A DNA stretch of 64,000 nucleotides, taken from positions 105,138 to 169,137 of the forward strand of contig NZ_SUND01000010.1 in NCBI RefSeq assembly GCF_005280205.1, written 5' to 3'. This document shows positions 9,048 to 17,428 of the stretch, piece after piece (the first letter of the stretch is position 1; the number at the start of each line of letters is the position of its first letter). The stretch is from Bacillus yapensis (GTDB taxonomy: Bacteria; Bacillota; Bacilli; Bacillales; Cytobacillaceae). Position numbers and translations under genes: made by a program. The notes beneath the pieces were generated by a model. That model ran no database searches, was not told where the DNA came from, and saw only the letters and a list, made by a program, of their open reading frames with translations.

Positions 9048-9084
9048 TTAATGTAAGTAATATCACTATGAAAGGAGCAGATTT

Positions 9085-9498
9085 ATGAAACATCATTGTT
9101 GCAAACCACATGTTTCTAATGTTTTGCCTGCTGTTGTTCATCCTACTAAACAATGTGTGAACCAAACATTTACGAATAATATAGTTCCTCACATTCACCC
9201 AACACATACAACAACAGTGAACCATGTGAACTATCAGCATCAGCACTTCTTCCCACAAACAAATTCTACTGAGACAGTAGTAACAAACCAAAACTTTGTA
9301 GCTGCCCCAACTGCAGCTGCCCCTGCTACATTCGGTGGTGGCGGATTCCCTGCTGCTGGAGGCTTTGGTGGAGCCGCAGCCCCAGGAGCATTCGGAGGCT
9401 TTGGAGGAGGAGCAGCACCAGGCGGATTCGGTGGTGGCGTAGCTCCAGGATCTATGGGCGGAGGAATGCCATTCGGCCGCAAACCATTTGGAAGATAG
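9085..9498 (+). CDS. cotD: CotD-like spore coat protein with Gly/Ala-rich tail
   Basis: A 137-aa protein. Residues 1-60 follow the B. subtilis CotD pattern: MKHHCCKPHVS, VVHPTKQCVNQTFTNNIVPH, IHPTHTTTVNHVN, then QHQHFFPQTN, rich in His and Cys. From about residue 72 onward it has a low-complexity Gly/Ala/Pro/Phe tail (GGFGG and AAPG units) that B. subtilis CotD (75 aa) lacks. Position upstream of ypsA-gpsB is the same as cotD in B. subtilis. It is expected to be an inner coat structural protein made late in the mother cell. Confidence 0.88.
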   Translation: MKHHCCKPHVSNVLPAVVHPTKQCVNQTFTNNIVPHIHPTHTTTVNHVNYQHQHFFPQTNSTETVVTNQNFVAAPTAAAPATFGGGGFPAAGGFGGAAAPGAFGGFGGGAAPGGFGGGVAPGSMGGGMPFGRKPFGR

Positions 9499-9506
9499 TA
9501 GTTAAC

Positions 9507-9536
9507 AGCAAGGGCTCATAAAAGCCCTTGTTTTTA
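9507..9536 (+). terminator. Terminator after cotD-like gene
   Basis: CAAGGGCT (9509-9516) pairs with the AGCCCTTG at 9523-9530, followed by TTTTT. Confidence 0.85.
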
Positions 9537-9561
9537 CATACGAATTAAGGAGATTGTTGCT

Positions 9562-10125
9562 TTGTCAAAGGTTGCTATTGTATCTGGTTATAAACCCCAT
9601 GAATTAGGAATATTTAAGCCAAATGATCCCGGTGTACACTACATTAAGGCTGCAATAAAAAAGCAGCTTTTGTCATTAGTGGATGATGGACTGGAATGGG
9701 TCATCATTAGCGGACAATTAGGGACTGAGCTTTGGGCGGCTGAGGTCGTATTTGATTTGCAGGAAAATGGCTATGAGTATTTGCAACTTGCGGTTATTAC
9801 GCCTTTCTTGAATCAAGAGGAGAACTGGAAGGATGAGAAAAAGGAATGGTATGAGTCCATTTTAATGCAGGCAGATTATGTGGATTCTATAACGAAGAAG
9901 CCCTATGAAAATCCAATGCAGTTCCGCTTGAAAAATCAATTTTTAGTAGAAAAAAGTGATGCACTAATTCTTTTATACGATTCCGAACGAGATGGAAGTC
10001 CTAAGTTTTTGTATGAAACAGCAAAAAACTATCAGCAAAAAACAGATTACAAAATCTATTTGATCGATTTTTATGACCTGCAAGCAATAGTGGAAGAAGA
10101 ACAAATGAACAGCACGGAATATTAG
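9562..10125 (+). CDS. ypsA: YpsA (DUF1273, SLOG fold)
   Basis: A 187-aa protein from TTG 9562 with AAGGAG upstream. The N-terminal [11 protein letters not shown] motif, the [15 protein letters not shown]ossmann-like loop and the SDALILLYD strand near the end are YpsA hallmarks. The family belongs to the SLOG superfamily, proposed to bind nucleotides. In B. subtilis YpsA is reported to affect cell division and lies next to gpsB, as it does here (79 bp apart). The molecular activity is not established. Confidence 0.92.
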   Translation: MSKVAIVSGYKPHELGIFKPNDPGVHYIKAAIKKQLLSLVDDGLEWVIISGQLGTELWAAEVVFDLQENGYEYLQLAVITPFLNQEENWKDEKKEWYESILMQADYVDSITKKPYENPMQFRLKNQFLVEKSDALILLYDSERDGSPKFLYETAKNYQQKTDYKIYLIDFYDLQAIVEEEQMNSTEY

Positions 10126-10203
10126 CTGTTCAAAAGAAAAATTGACAAAGTTGCATATTTTTGAAAAAATAATGATAACGATTGGCGTTTAGAGGTGATT
10201 ATA

Positions 10204-10515
10204 ATGAATTCAGATAAAATTAGATTAACTGCTAAAGATATTTTGGAAAAAGAGTTTAAAACGGCGGTACGCGGATATAAGCCTGAGGATGTAGATAAGT
10301 TTCTTGATATCATCATTAAGGATTATGAAACGATGCAGGTTGAAATTGAAGAGCTACAGCAAGAAAACGCAAGATTAAAGAGACTTGCTGAAGAATCTTC
10401 AAAGCGTCCAGCTCCAGCAGCGCAATCAGCTGCAGCGGGTACAACGAATTTTGATATTTTAAAAAGATTATCAAATTTGGAGAAACATGTTTTTGGAAGT
10501 AAGCTTTACGAGTAA
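10204..10515 (+). CDS. gpsB: GpsB cell division/wall synthesis adaptor
   Basis: A 103-aa DivIVA-like protein from ATG 10204 (AGAGGTG upstream). The N-terminal domain has the [24 protein letters not shown] membrane/partner-binding motif, then a coiled coil ([20 protein letters not shown]). The C-terminal [18 protein letters not shown] trimerisation segment is nearly identical to B. subtilis GpsB. A short Pro/Ala linker joins the two. GpsB shuttles penicillin-binding proteins between septum and side wall. Confidence 0.96.
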   Translation: MNSDKIRLTAKDILEKEFKTAVRGYKPEDVDKFLDIIIKDYETMQVEIEELQQENARLKRLAEESSKRPAPAAQSAAAGTTNFDILKRLSNLEKHVFGSKLYE

Positions 10516-10537
10516 AAATCATTAACTTTTATTACCA

Positions 10538-10566
10538 TTGCTATTCCGAACATGAATACCTATAAT
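10538..10566 (+). promoter_or_regulatory. Sigma-A promoter of rnpB
   Basis: TTGCTA (10538-10543), a 17-bp spacer and TATAAT (10561-10566) give a strong vegetative promoter. Transcription would start near 10573, just before the RNase P RNA. Confidence 0.75.
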
Positions 10567-10581
10567 AGAAATTGTCCGTTT

Positions 10582-10980
10582 GTTAATAACGTTCGGGTAA
10601 TCGCTGCAATGCAAATTGTAGAGGAAAGTCCATGCTCGCACAAGCTGCGATGCTTGTAGTGTTCGTGCCTAGCGAAGTCATAAGCTAGGGCAGCTTGTCA
10701 TGAGCTGACGGCAGGGAAAATGCCTAAGTCTTTTTAAGATATGGCATGAATACTTTGAAAGTGCCACAGTGACGTAGCCTGTTCAGAAATGAACAGGGTG
10801 GAACGAGGTAAACCCCACGAGCGAGAAACCCAAATTATGGTAGGGGCACTTTCTCACTTGGAACTGAACAAGGAGAAGGACAGATTGTTTCAATCTGTAG
10901 ATAGATGATTACCACCGGAGTACAAGACGTAAGTCGTTTGCAGTACGATGGTACAAAACATGGCTTACAGAACGTTATTA
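10582..10980 (+). ncRNA. rnpB: RNase P RNA, Bacillus type B
   Basis: A catalytic RNA of about 399 nt. Conserved blocks seen in order: ACGTTCGGGTAATCGCTGC at the 5' end, GAGGAAAGTCCATGCTCGCA, GTGCCTAGCGAAGTCATAAG, GAAAGTGCCACAGTGACG, GGTAAACCCCACGAGCGAGA and AACCCAAATT, CAGTACGATG, and the terminal TGGCTTACAGAACGTTA pairing with the 5' end. These are the CR-I to CR-V core elements; the arrangement is that of B. subtilis type B (401 nt). It matures tRNA 5' ends with the RnpA protein. It follows gpsB as in B. subtilis. Confidence 0.97.
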
Positions 10981-10997
10981 ATGGAATATGATAAAAA

Positions 10998-11027
10998 AGT
11001 TCAGCTCTCCATTTGGGGAGCTTTTCT
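10998..11027 (+). terminator. Terminator after rnpB
   Basis: AGCTCTCC / GGGGAGCT hairpin around 11003-11021, followed by TTTTCTT. Confidence 0.75.
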
Positions 11028-11029
11028 TA

Positions 11030-11421
11030 TGAGTTATAAATATTGAAATACCTCACCAAAATCCCTTATGGATTTTAGAAAAACGGGGCTTATTACACGT
11101 ACTGATAAATCTAAGGCACTCTAAATTACGGAGAATCTTGCCGCAAAGGTATGAGCTTATATGATTAGGTGTTATAATTACTGATGCACAAACTAAATTG
11201 CACTCAGTAAGTCCGTTTTTATTGTTTTGGGATAACGTAAGGCCAAAAATTCTCAAGGGAATTTAAATAATATACATAGCTGTGATTAATTTAAGAAAAA
11301 ACTTTTTAAAAAAAGATAAATGTGACCTTAATAAAGGGTACGATATTACAAGACCAGTTCCATATGGTGAATATTTTTTCTGGATATGGGATGAAGAATT
11401 TTTAAAATTAAGGGTGAAGAA
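11030..11421. other. Intergenic stretch with no gene recognised
   Basis: About 390 bases between the rnpB terminator and ypsC. I see no convincing reading frame with a ribosome site, no RNA family signature and no clear repeat. An A/T-rich hairpin lies near 11297-11320. It may be decayed sequence; the ypsC promoter must lie in its right part. Confidence 0.5.
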
Positions 11422-12564
11422 ATGTCTAAATATCAACTAATAGCTACTTCAGCAATGGGATTAGAAGCGATTGTAGCAAAGGAAGTAAAAGATTTAGGGT
11501 ATGAGTGTGAAGTGGAAAATGGAAGAATCAATTTCCGTGGAGACGAATTAGCGATTGTTCGAAGCAATCTTTGGCTAAGAACAGCTGATCGAATCAAGCT
11601 TAAGGTGGGAGAGTTTAAGGCTACTACCTTTGATGAGTTATTTGAGAAAACGAAAGCCTTGCCGTGGGAACAATTTTTACCGGAAAATGCTGAGTTTCCT
11701 GTATCGGGAAAATCAGTAAAATCAAAGCTTTTCAGTGTGTCCGATTGTCAGGCAATTGTTAAGAAAGCGATTGTTGAAAGGTTAAGAAATCAATATAAAA
11801 AAACAGGCTGGTTTGATGAAAATGGACCACTTTTCAAAATTGAAGTGTCCCTTTTGAAAGACGTAGCTCTATTAACGATCGACTGTAGTGGAGCAGGGTT
11901 GCATCGTCGGGGATATCGAGCGGGTCAAGGGGAAGCGCCGATTAAAGAAACATTGGCAGCAGCACTTGTGCAATTAACCAATTGGACACCTGAGCGACCA
12001 TTTGTTGATCCTTTTTGCGGTTCAGGAACAATTCCAATTGAAGCGGCATTAATTGGTCAAAATATTGCTCCAGGTTTTAATCGCGAGTTTGTGTCTGAGG
12101 CTTGGGATTGGATTTCTGATAAGCTTTGGGATGAAGGGCGAACTGAAGCAGAGGATCTGGCTAAGTATGATCAACCTTTAGACATTACGGGATCTGATGT
12201 CGACCACAGAATGGTGAAAATCGCAGGTGAGAATGCATTTGAAGCAGGCTTAGGAGATTTGGTGACTTTCAAGCAAATGCAAGTAAAAGACTTCACAACG
12301 ACAAAGGATTATGGTGTCATTGTCGGCAATCCACCTTATGGAGAGCGTCTAGGCGATAAGAATGAGGTGGAAAAAATGTATCGTGACATGGGCCAAGCAT
12401 TTGCTCCATATGATACTTGGTCTGTCTATATGTTGACTTCAAATGAAAATTTTGAAGCTTGCTATGGAAAACCAGCGACGAAGAAAAGAAAGCTCTTTAA
12501 TGGTTTTATAAGAACAGATTACTACCAATATTGGGGAAAGAGACCACCGCGTAATCAGGTATAA
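11422..12564 (+). CDS. ypsC: THUMP-domain rRNA/tRNA methyltransferase YpsC
   Basis: A 380-aa class I RNA methyltransferase of the RlmL N-terminal (YpsC) type. Residues 1-160 contain the ferredoxin-like and THUMP RNA-binding region; then comes the SAM-binding DPFCGSGTIPIEAAL (about 196-210) and the catalytic NPPYGERL (about 303-310), which specifies N2-guanine-type methylation. In E. coli the related half of RlmL modifies 23S rRNA G2445; the exact target in Bacillus is inferred. The gene follows rnpB as in B. subtilis. Confidence 0.92.
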   Translation: MSKYQLIATSAMGLEAIVAKEVKDLGYECEVENGRINFRGDELAIVRSNLWLRTADRIKLKVGEFKATTFDELFEKTKALPWEQFLPENAEFPVSGKSVKSKLFSVSDCQAIVKKAIVERLRNQYKKTGWFDENGPLFKIEVSLLKDVALLTIDCSGAGLHRRGYRAGQGEAPIKETLAAALVQLTNWTPERPFVDPFCGSGTIPIEAALIGQNIAPGFNREFVSEAWDWISDKLWDEGRTEAEDLAKYDQPLDITGSDVDHRMVKIAGENAFEAGLGDLVTFKQMQVKDFTTTKDYGVIVGNPPYGERLGDKNEVEKMYRDMGQAFAPYDTWSVYMLTSNENFEACYGKPATKKRKLFNGFIRTDYYQYWGKRPPRNQV

Positions 12565-12621
12565 AATGGGTTAAAATTGAATAGAATACTATTGTCATTA
12601 ATATGATTTGGAGGCATGACA

Positions 12622-12795
12622 ATGAGATATTCTTTAATTGATTTTAATTCGATTGAACGGGCCATTACATATTCGCTCGAGGCTCTTCAACATGAAGGTG
12701 AAGATCTGAATGATCCAGCGTTGGAAAAGCTCACGAGTGCGCAAGAAGAATTGAAGCGGGCTTTGTCTTATTCAATGTCCCATATTAATGGTTAA
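12622..12795 (+). CDS. Small hypothetical protein
   Basis: A 57-aa protein from ATG 12622 after TTTGGAGG. It is charged and helical: SIERAITYSLEALQHEGEDL, then LEKLTSAQEELKRALSYS, likely a helical hairpin. No signal peptide. It is placed between ypsC and ypvA with a terminator after it. I do not recognise the family. Confidence 0.7.
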   Translation: MRYSLIDFNSIERAITYSLEALQHEGEDLNDPALEKLTSAQEELKRALSYSMSHING

Positions 12796-12836
12796 TTTCT
12801 TTATATGACTTTTTTAGAATAAACATATATAATCAA

Positions 12837-12873
12837 GAGGCTGACTCTTCAAGATTTAGAGCCAGTCTTTTTC
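12837..12873 (+). terminator. Terminator upstream of ypvA
   Basis: GGCTGACTCT (12839-12848) pairs with AGAGCCAGTC (12858-12867) with one mismatch, then TTTTTC. Confidence 0.7.
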
Positions 12874-12896
12874 ATTTTGATATGTGGAGGATTTTC

Positions 12897-14822
12897 ATGC
12901 AGACAAGGTTACCATTTTCGGTTTCAAAAACAGAAACCTTTATAGATAAATTGGGTGAATGGATCGGAGACGTATTTTATGACATTTTGCCTGAGGCAGG
13001 ATTTGAACTCCGAGATGAACAAATTTACATGGCTTTTCAATTAGAAAAAGCTTTTAAAGAAAAGAAAGTCATCTTTGCTGAAGCGGGAGTAGGAACAGGG
13101 AAAACAATCGTTTACCATCTATATGCGATCTGCTATGCAAGATATATGAATAGACCTGCAATTATTGCTTGTGCCGATGAAACCTTGATCGAACAGTTAG
13201 TGAAAAAAGAAGGGGATATCGCCCGTCTTGAAAAAGCACTGAATTTGGACATCGATGTTCGCTTGGCAAAATCAAGAGATCAATATCTTTGCATGAAAAA
13301 ATTAGATAAGGCAGTACATGATGGTGAACCTTTTAGTGAAGTTTACGATGGTCTTCCAGATTTTGTTCATCGTGATTCCTCTATGCAATCCTTTACTCAT
13401 TATGGTGACCGCAGAGATTACCCTGGGTTGACGAACGAGGAGTGGAATCAAGTTGGTTGGGATCCGTTACAGGATTGCTTTACTTGTGAGATGCGACATC
13501 GTTGTGGACAAACATTGCACCGTGACTATTATCGAAATGCAGCTGATTTGATTATTTGCTCTCATGATTTTTATATGGAGCATGTTTGGACGAAGGATTC
13601 AAGAAAACGAGAAGGACAGCTGCCATTATTACCAGAAAGCTCTTGTGTTGTCTTTGATGAAGGACATCTTCTAGAATTTGCGAGCCAGAAGGCATTAACC
13701 TATAGATTATCGGAGTTAACTTTAGAAACGCTCCTAACAAGATTAATGGAAAATAATGTACGTGAAAAAACGCTTCACATTATCGACGAAACGATCATGG
13801 AGAATGAACGATTCTTTGAAATGATCGAAAGGGTGGCAGAGAAAGCTTCAGACTCTGAGAAACAGATGTTGACGAAAACTCCAGAGATATTGAAGCAAGG
13901 GAAAAAACTTCAGCAACTTCTTTTTTCATTAGAAGAAGAGCTTGTTTTTGAAAGCGAAATGTATGTGATTAACGAATACGATTTAAAAATTGTTGAAGAA
14001 TATTTAGAGCAAATTACGCATTCTTTATCTCTCTTCTTAAAAGAGTTAAAAGGCATTATCTGGTTTGAAGAAACAAATGAGGAAAGAACGCTCGTTATTA
14101 TGCCGAGAATGGTCGAAGATATTATGCGAGAAGAAGTATTCTCGCAAAAGAAACCATTTGTCTTTTCTTCTGCGACCTTGTCTGAAAATCAATCCTTCCA
14201 GTACATTGCGAAAAGCTTGGGGATTGACGACTTTCTATCATTTTCTGTTGCATCTCCGTTTGATTACGATGAAAATATGGTCATTCAAATGCCTGTTTTT
14301 GCTCAAGGGCTCATCAAGCAAAAGCTGGAGTATACATTAAATGCATTAAAGAGTACAAACGGTAGAGGACTTGTCCTCTTTACAAATGAGGATGACATGA
14401 AACAATTCAAGCAGTATGCTTTGGAGCAAACAAACTTTCCGATTTATTTTGAGGGCGATGCTGAAATTAGTACACTAGTTTCGAAGTTTCAAAATGAAGA
14501 AGAATCTGTTCTCTGCTCTACCCATTTGTGGGAAGGACTTGATATCCCAGGAAGCTCGTTAGAAAATGTGATTATATTTGATTTACCGTTCCCGCCACAT
14601 GACCCAGTCTTTACAGCGAAGCGAGAAGGAACAAATCATCCGTTTGAAGAAGTGGATATGCCTTATATGATTCTTCGTTTGCGCCAAGGAATTGGTCGCT
14701 TAATTCGAACGCATGAGGATAAAGGAACTGTTCACATTTTACTAGAAGATAGCTTGAATACGAATGTATTAGATAAGATTAAACAGGTCTTACCTACTGA
14801 ACCGAAAGAGACAGCCAAATAG
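12897..14822 (+). CDS. ypvA: DinG-like helicase YpvA (XPD family)
   Basis: A 641-aa superfamily 2 DNA helicase, the length of B. subtilis YpvA. The start at 12897 is chosen because TGGAGG lies just before it. Walker A AGVGTGKT is at about 63-70, the DEAH-type box reads DEGH (about 254), and the C-terminal helicase motif RQGIGRLIR is intact. Cysteines before the DEGH box (CMKK, then CFTCEMRHRC) fit an XPD-type 4Fe-4S domain. It is expected to unwind damaged DNA or R-loops 5'-3'. It is transcribed alone; its stop codon overlaps its terminator. Confidence 0.9.
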   Translation: MQTRLPFSVSKTETFIDKLGEWIGDVFYDILPEAGFELRDEQIYMAFQLEKAFKEKKVIFAEAGVGTGKTIVYHLYAICYARYMNRPAIIACADETLIEQLVKKEGDIARLEKALNLDIDVRLAKSRDQYLCMKKLDKAVHDGEPFSEVYDGLPDFVHRDSSMQSFTHYGDRRDYPGLTNEEWNQVGWDPLQDCFTCEMRHRCGQTLHRDYYRNAADLIICSHDFYMEHVWTKDSRKREGQLPLLPESSCVVFDEGHLLEFASQKALTYRLSELTLETLLTRLMENNVREKTLHIIDETIMENERFFEMIERVAEKASDSEKQMLTKTPEILKQGKKLQQLLFSLEEELVFESEMYVINEYDLKIVEEYLEQITHSLSLFLKELKGIIWFEETNEERTLVIMPRMVEDIMREEVFSQKKPFVFSSATLSENQSFQYIAKSLGIDDFLSFSVASPFDYDENMVIQMPVFAQGLIKQKLEYTLNALKSTNGRGLVLFTNEDDMKQFKQYALEQTNFPIYFEGDAEISTLVSKFQNEEESVLCSTHLWEGLDIPGSSLENVIIFDLPFPPHDPVFTAKREGTNHPFEEVDMPYMILRLRQGIGRLIRTHEDKGTVHILLEDSLNTNVLDKIKQVLPTEPKETAK

Positions 14823-14835
14823 GCTGTCTCTTTTC
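14807..14835 (+). terminator. Terminator at the end of ypvA
   Basis: Perfect 10-bp stem AGAGACAGCC / GGCTGTCTCT (14807-14816, 14822-14831) followed by TTTC. It overlaps the last codons and stop of ypvA. Confidence 0.85.
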
Positions 14836-15156
14836 TTACAATCTCCCAAGTGTTCGCAAGCCATCTTCGGTCATTTTGTCAGGGGACCAAGCAGGTTCCC
14901 AGACGAGTTGAACCTCTGCTCGATCGATTTCTTCCATTTCTTCTACACAGTACTTCACGCCACTGACAATACTATCATGTAACGGGCAGCCAGGCGTTGT
15001 AAGGGTCATCGTAATCGCAGCAACCCTTTCCTCCACGAGTGATAAATCATAAATTAAACCTAAGTCGACAACATTTAATTTAAGCTCAGGATCTAGTACT
15101 CTTTTTAAATTGTTGCGAATTTTATCTAGTAATTCCGCTTGATTTTGAACATCCAT
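14836..15156 (-). CDS. DUF59 / MIP18-type Fe-S assembly factor
   Basis: A 106-aa protein of the DUF59 (SufT/PaaD-like) family: LDPELKLNVVDLGLIYDL at about 21-38, then the conserved cysteine in TTPGCPLHD (about 57). Family members help deliver Fe-S clusters. It is the last gene of a minus-strand group running from 16883 (two DUF2249 proteins, a heme-copper-oxidase-like protein, this one), with small gaps. It probably matures a metalloprotein of that group; this is inference. Confidence 0.85.
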   Translation of the reverse strand: MDVQNQAELLDKIRNNLKRVLDPELKLNVVDLGLIYDLSLVEERVAAITMTLTTPGCPLHDSIVSGVKYCVEEMEEIDRAEVQLVWEPAWSPDKMTEDGLRTLGRL

Positions 15157-15169
15157 GAAGATCTACCTC

Positions 15170-16420
15170 CTATTTTTTCATAACTGCAAGAATAGCCATT
15201 CCAAATACAATGGAAGCAATCGTTACGGTAATTTGACCGATGTAAAAGAGAAGAGTAACTTTCCACACAAGCCCGAACGAGACAATTGCAATTCCAAGAA
15301 TAAATCCTATAAATAGAGGGAGGGCCAATTTCTCATTAATCATATCTTTCATTGTTGGAACATCAGCCTTGCCGATAATTTTGGAATATTTGTGTGTCCA
15401 CCATAAAAATGGAACAATCTTGTATAGATATCCGATAATACTTAAGGCAATCCAAAGCATCAAGTAAGCGACCATTAAAGGGCCAACGAAGCTTGAAAAA
15501 TGATTCGTCATCACAGCCATAAATGCGAGTAGATGAATGATTTCTCCAAAAAGGATCGCAAGTAGGGCAAAGCTAAAAGGTCGGTCTAGCTTTTTCTTAA
15601 TTCTCTTTTTTATGATGGTCACGATATGCCAAAGAAAACTGCTGAAACCGATTAAGAGTAAAAAGAAGCCAAATTTTTGCAAGATTACTTGATTCAAGAA
15701 AAATGAACCAATAATAAAGACCAAGCCAGAAACATAAAAACCATATACATACTTGGCGAGCTTCATTTCATACCCATGTGAAAGGGAAAACATGGGTGCC
15801 ATTTTATAAGAAAATCCGAAGATTAATAACGTGAACCATCCAGCTGTTCCCAATAATAAATGACTCTTAAAGAGTAGGGGATAAAGTTCCCCGGCAAAAC
15901 CTGTTTTCATACTGATAACCAATGTGATCCCTAGTAATATCGTAAGAAATAGACAAATTAATGCTGTCCCAACAAATAGAGTTAAGATGTTCGGCTCCGC
16001 TTGCTTTCTAAGTGTCATGCCCATTTGGAACAAAAACATTAATATTCCTAGTAGCATGACTAGACCTGGAACTAGAGCTAGGTGAGGTGCCACATACAAG
16101 GTAATCGCAAATGTTGTCACGCCTAAGGCCGTGACGGCAAATTGGATAAAGCCAAATGTTTCATTCCAAATCGCTGTTAGAAATGCGACAGGGACCAACT
16201 GGTACATTGCTCCCATCGCAATCATAAGCGCCCAACCGAGAATGAATAAGTGAGCAGCAGACCATATCGCAGGTATACGGAATTGCCCATTTATCAGTGC
16301 TTCTCCATGGAAAAGAAATAAAACTTGAGAAACGATGATTGCTAGAATACTAAACAAGATGAAAGAAAAGGGTAGCTTGATATTCGTTTCACTACCTATT
16401 GATTGTGGTGTCATGAACAT
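15170..16420 (-). CDS. Heme-copper-oxidase-like / NnrS-like 12-TM membrane protein
   Basis: A 416-aa polytopic membrane protein from ATG 16420 (AAGGAAC upstream). About twelve hydrophobic helices are visible. Conserved-looking histidines lie within helices: AAHLFILGWALMIAMGAM (about 55-72), then KSHLLLGTAGWF (about 185) and IIHLLAFM (about 306), as in cbb3 subunit I/NorB-like and NnrS proteins. The HH pair for CuB is not obvious, so it may bind heme without being an oxidase. It lies between DUF2249 and DUF59 genes under a Crp/Fnr-box promoter, which suggests low-oxygen or nitric-oxide physiology. Confidence 0.6.
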   Translation of the reverse strand: MFMTPQSIGSETNIKLPFSFILFSILAIIVSQVLFLFHGEALINGQFRIPAIWSAAHLFILGWALMIAMGAMYQLVPVAFLTAIWNETFGFIQFAVTALGVTTFAITLYVAPHLALVPGLVMLLGILMFLFQMGMTLRKQAEPNILTLFVGTALICLFLTILLGITLVISMKTGFAGELYPLLFKSHLLLGTAGWFTLLIFGFSYKMAPMFSLSHGYEMKLAKYVYGFYVSGLVFIIGSFFLNQVILQKFGFFLLLIGFSSFLWHIVTIIKKRIKKKLDRPFSFALLAILFGEIIHLLAFMAVMTNHFSSFVGPLMVAYLMLWIALSIIGYLYKIVPFLWWTHKYSKIIGKADVPTMKDMINEKLALPLFIGFILGIAIVSFGLVWKVTLLFYIGQITVTIASIVFGMAILAVMKK

Positions 16421-16428
16421 CACGTTCC

Positions 16429-16635
16429 TTACTTCGTAATTTCTATCGTAAAACTGCCATCATCATTAGGCTCTGTCATATACTTATAGCCCAATTCATC
16501 GAGCTGTTCGTACAGAAACATCGGTCTGCGGTCGTTGATAATTTTCAAGCTTTGGCCCTTTTCAAGCTTTTCTACTGCCTTTAAAGTTCTCATCATTGGA
16601 TTTGGTGGTTCCAGTCCACGATTATCGAGAATCAT
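16429..16635 (-). CDS. DUF2249 protein (short)
   Basis: A 68-aa protein with LDNRGLEPPNPMMRTLKAVE at the N-terminus and a TIEITK end, the TusA-like beta-alpha-beta fold of DUF2249. EPP-P-MMRTL replaces the Cys-Pro-x-P of TusA, so there is no sulfur-carrier cysteine. Its start overlaps the stop of the upstream DUF2249 gene by four bases (ATGA), so the two are translationally coupled. Function unknown; family members often accompany hemerythrin, NO-reductase or oxidase genes. Confidence 0.8.
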   Translation of the reverse strand: MILDNRGLEPPNPMMRTLKAVEKLEKGQSLKIINDRRPMFLYEQLDELGYKYMTEPNDDGSFTIEITK

Positions 16636-16883
16636 TTTGCATCACCTTTTTTTGTGAAAGTAACTTTCCAATGTTTCTTTTCAATCTCTTCTACTTCATG
16701 CTCAAAGCCCTTTGCTTTTAATACAGTAAAAAGTGGAGCTGGTTTAAAAGGAGCATGAAGAATAAATACGTCTCCAGCACTCAAATTTTTTACAGCTTCC
16801 ATAATCTTTTGAAAAGGCTCGATTTTGTTTTTTAAATCCTCACGTACATCTAATTCAACAATTCTTTTATCCATATAGGTCAC
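16632..16883 (-). CDS. DUF2249 protein, first gene of the operon
   Basis: An 83-aa protein: VELDVREDLKNKIEPFQKIM, then LSAGDVFILHAPFKPAPLF and a KHWKVTFTKK end, the DUF2249 pattern. AGGAGTGA precedes its start. It begins a minus-strand operon (DUF2249, DUF2249, membrane protein, DUF59) reaching 14836. The promoter region carries a GTGA-N6-TCAC box and a Fur-like box. Confidence 0.82.
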   Translation of the reverse strand: MTYMDKRIVELDVREDLKNKIEPFQKIMEAVKNLSAGDVFILHAPFKPAPLFTVLKAKGFEHEVEEIEKKHWKVTFTKKGDAK

Positions 16884-16907
16884 TCCTTTAATATTTCTAT
16901 AATTTAA

Positions 16908-16922
16908 TGATAATCATTTTCA
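16908..16922. promoter_or_regulatory. Fur-like box over the DUF2249 operon promoter
   Basis: The 15-mer TGATAATCATTTTCA matches 14 of 15 positions of the 7-1-7 Fur consensus TGATAATNATTATCA. It overlaps the proposed -10 (TATCAT, minus strand 16912-16907), a position suited to repression when iron is present. Confidence 0.5.
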
Positions 16923-16934
16923 ATGAATGGAATC

Positions 16935-16948
16935 GTGATATGAATCAC
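16935..16948. promoter_or_regulatory. Crp/Fnr-type box, minus-strand DUF2249 operon
   Basis: GTGA-N6-TCAC dyad centred at 16941.5. On the minus strand a -10 TATCAT (16912-16907) predicts a start at about 16900, which puts the box centre at -41.5, the class II activator position. Confidence 0.65.
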
Positions 16949-16975
16949 AAATGAAAAAAAGATTTTCAAGAGAGT

Positions 16976-16989
16976 GTGATAGGTGTCAC
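16976..16989. promoter_or_regulatory. Crp/Fnr-type box, plus-strand DUF2249 gene
   Basis: A second GTGA-N6-TCAC dyad centred at 16982.5, 41 bp from the first. On the plus strand TATACT (17012-17017) predicts a start at about 17024, again placing the box at -41.5. Each divergent promoter thus has its own box. Confidence 0.65.
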
Positions 16990-17060
16990 TATCTGTGTGT
17001 TTTCCAGCCCATATACTTGGAGTGTAGTTTTCCAAACTAGAAAAATAGGAGTGAGTATTT

Positions 17061-17297
17061 ATGATGAGAGAATTTACTGCACAGGTTATTGCACCAAATT
17101 ATCCACCGAGAGAAAAGCATCCAATCATTTTTAAGACTTTTGACGAACTTCAGTCAGGGGAATTTATGCAACTAATTAATGACCATGATCCCAAACCATT
17201 ATGGTATCAATTTACGGTAGAGAGACCAGATCAATTTAGTTGGGAATACCTAGAGGAAGGTCCAGAAGTCTGGAAGGTCGCAATTGGTAAAAAATAG
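17061..17297 (+). CDS. DUF2249 protein (divergent copy)
   Basis: A 78-aa third DUF2249 protein: ANYPPREKHPIIFKTFDELQ near the start and EEGPEVWKVAIGK at the end. AGGAGTGAG precedes the ATG. It is transcribed away from the other two DUF2249 genes from a shared 177-bp region with paired Crp/Fnr-type boxes. It is followed by a strong terminator, so it is monocistronic. Confidence 0.8.
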   Translation: MMREFTAQVIAPNYPPREKHPIIFKTFDELQSGEFMQLINDHDPKPLWYQFTVERPDQFSWEYLEEGPEVWKVAIGKK

Positions 17298-17308
17298 ATC
17301 ATCCTTAA

Positions 17309-17347
17309 GCAAAAAACGTTATTTGCAAGAATAACGTTTTTTGCTTG
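17309..17347 (+). terminator. Terminator after the plus-strand DUF2249 gene
   Basis: A 14-bp perfect stem (17309-17322 with 17331-17344), including AACGTTAT / ATAACGTT. The A and T tracts are inside the stem. Confidence 0.85.
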
Positions 17348-17428
17348 ACTAATTTTTCCTTCTTTTCAAGATAACTTTTCTGAAAAATATGATAAAATGG
17401 AAAAGAATTGTAGATTAGGAGGATTCAT

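Noticed and set aside
9240..9482. Minus-strand Pro-rich frame opposite the CotD tail
   Set aside because: It is the antisense of Gly-rich coding repeats with no ribosome site.
11053..11256. Minus-strand 67-aa frame after rnpB
   Set aside because: No ribosome site, no protein-like composition; only possibly decayed sequence.
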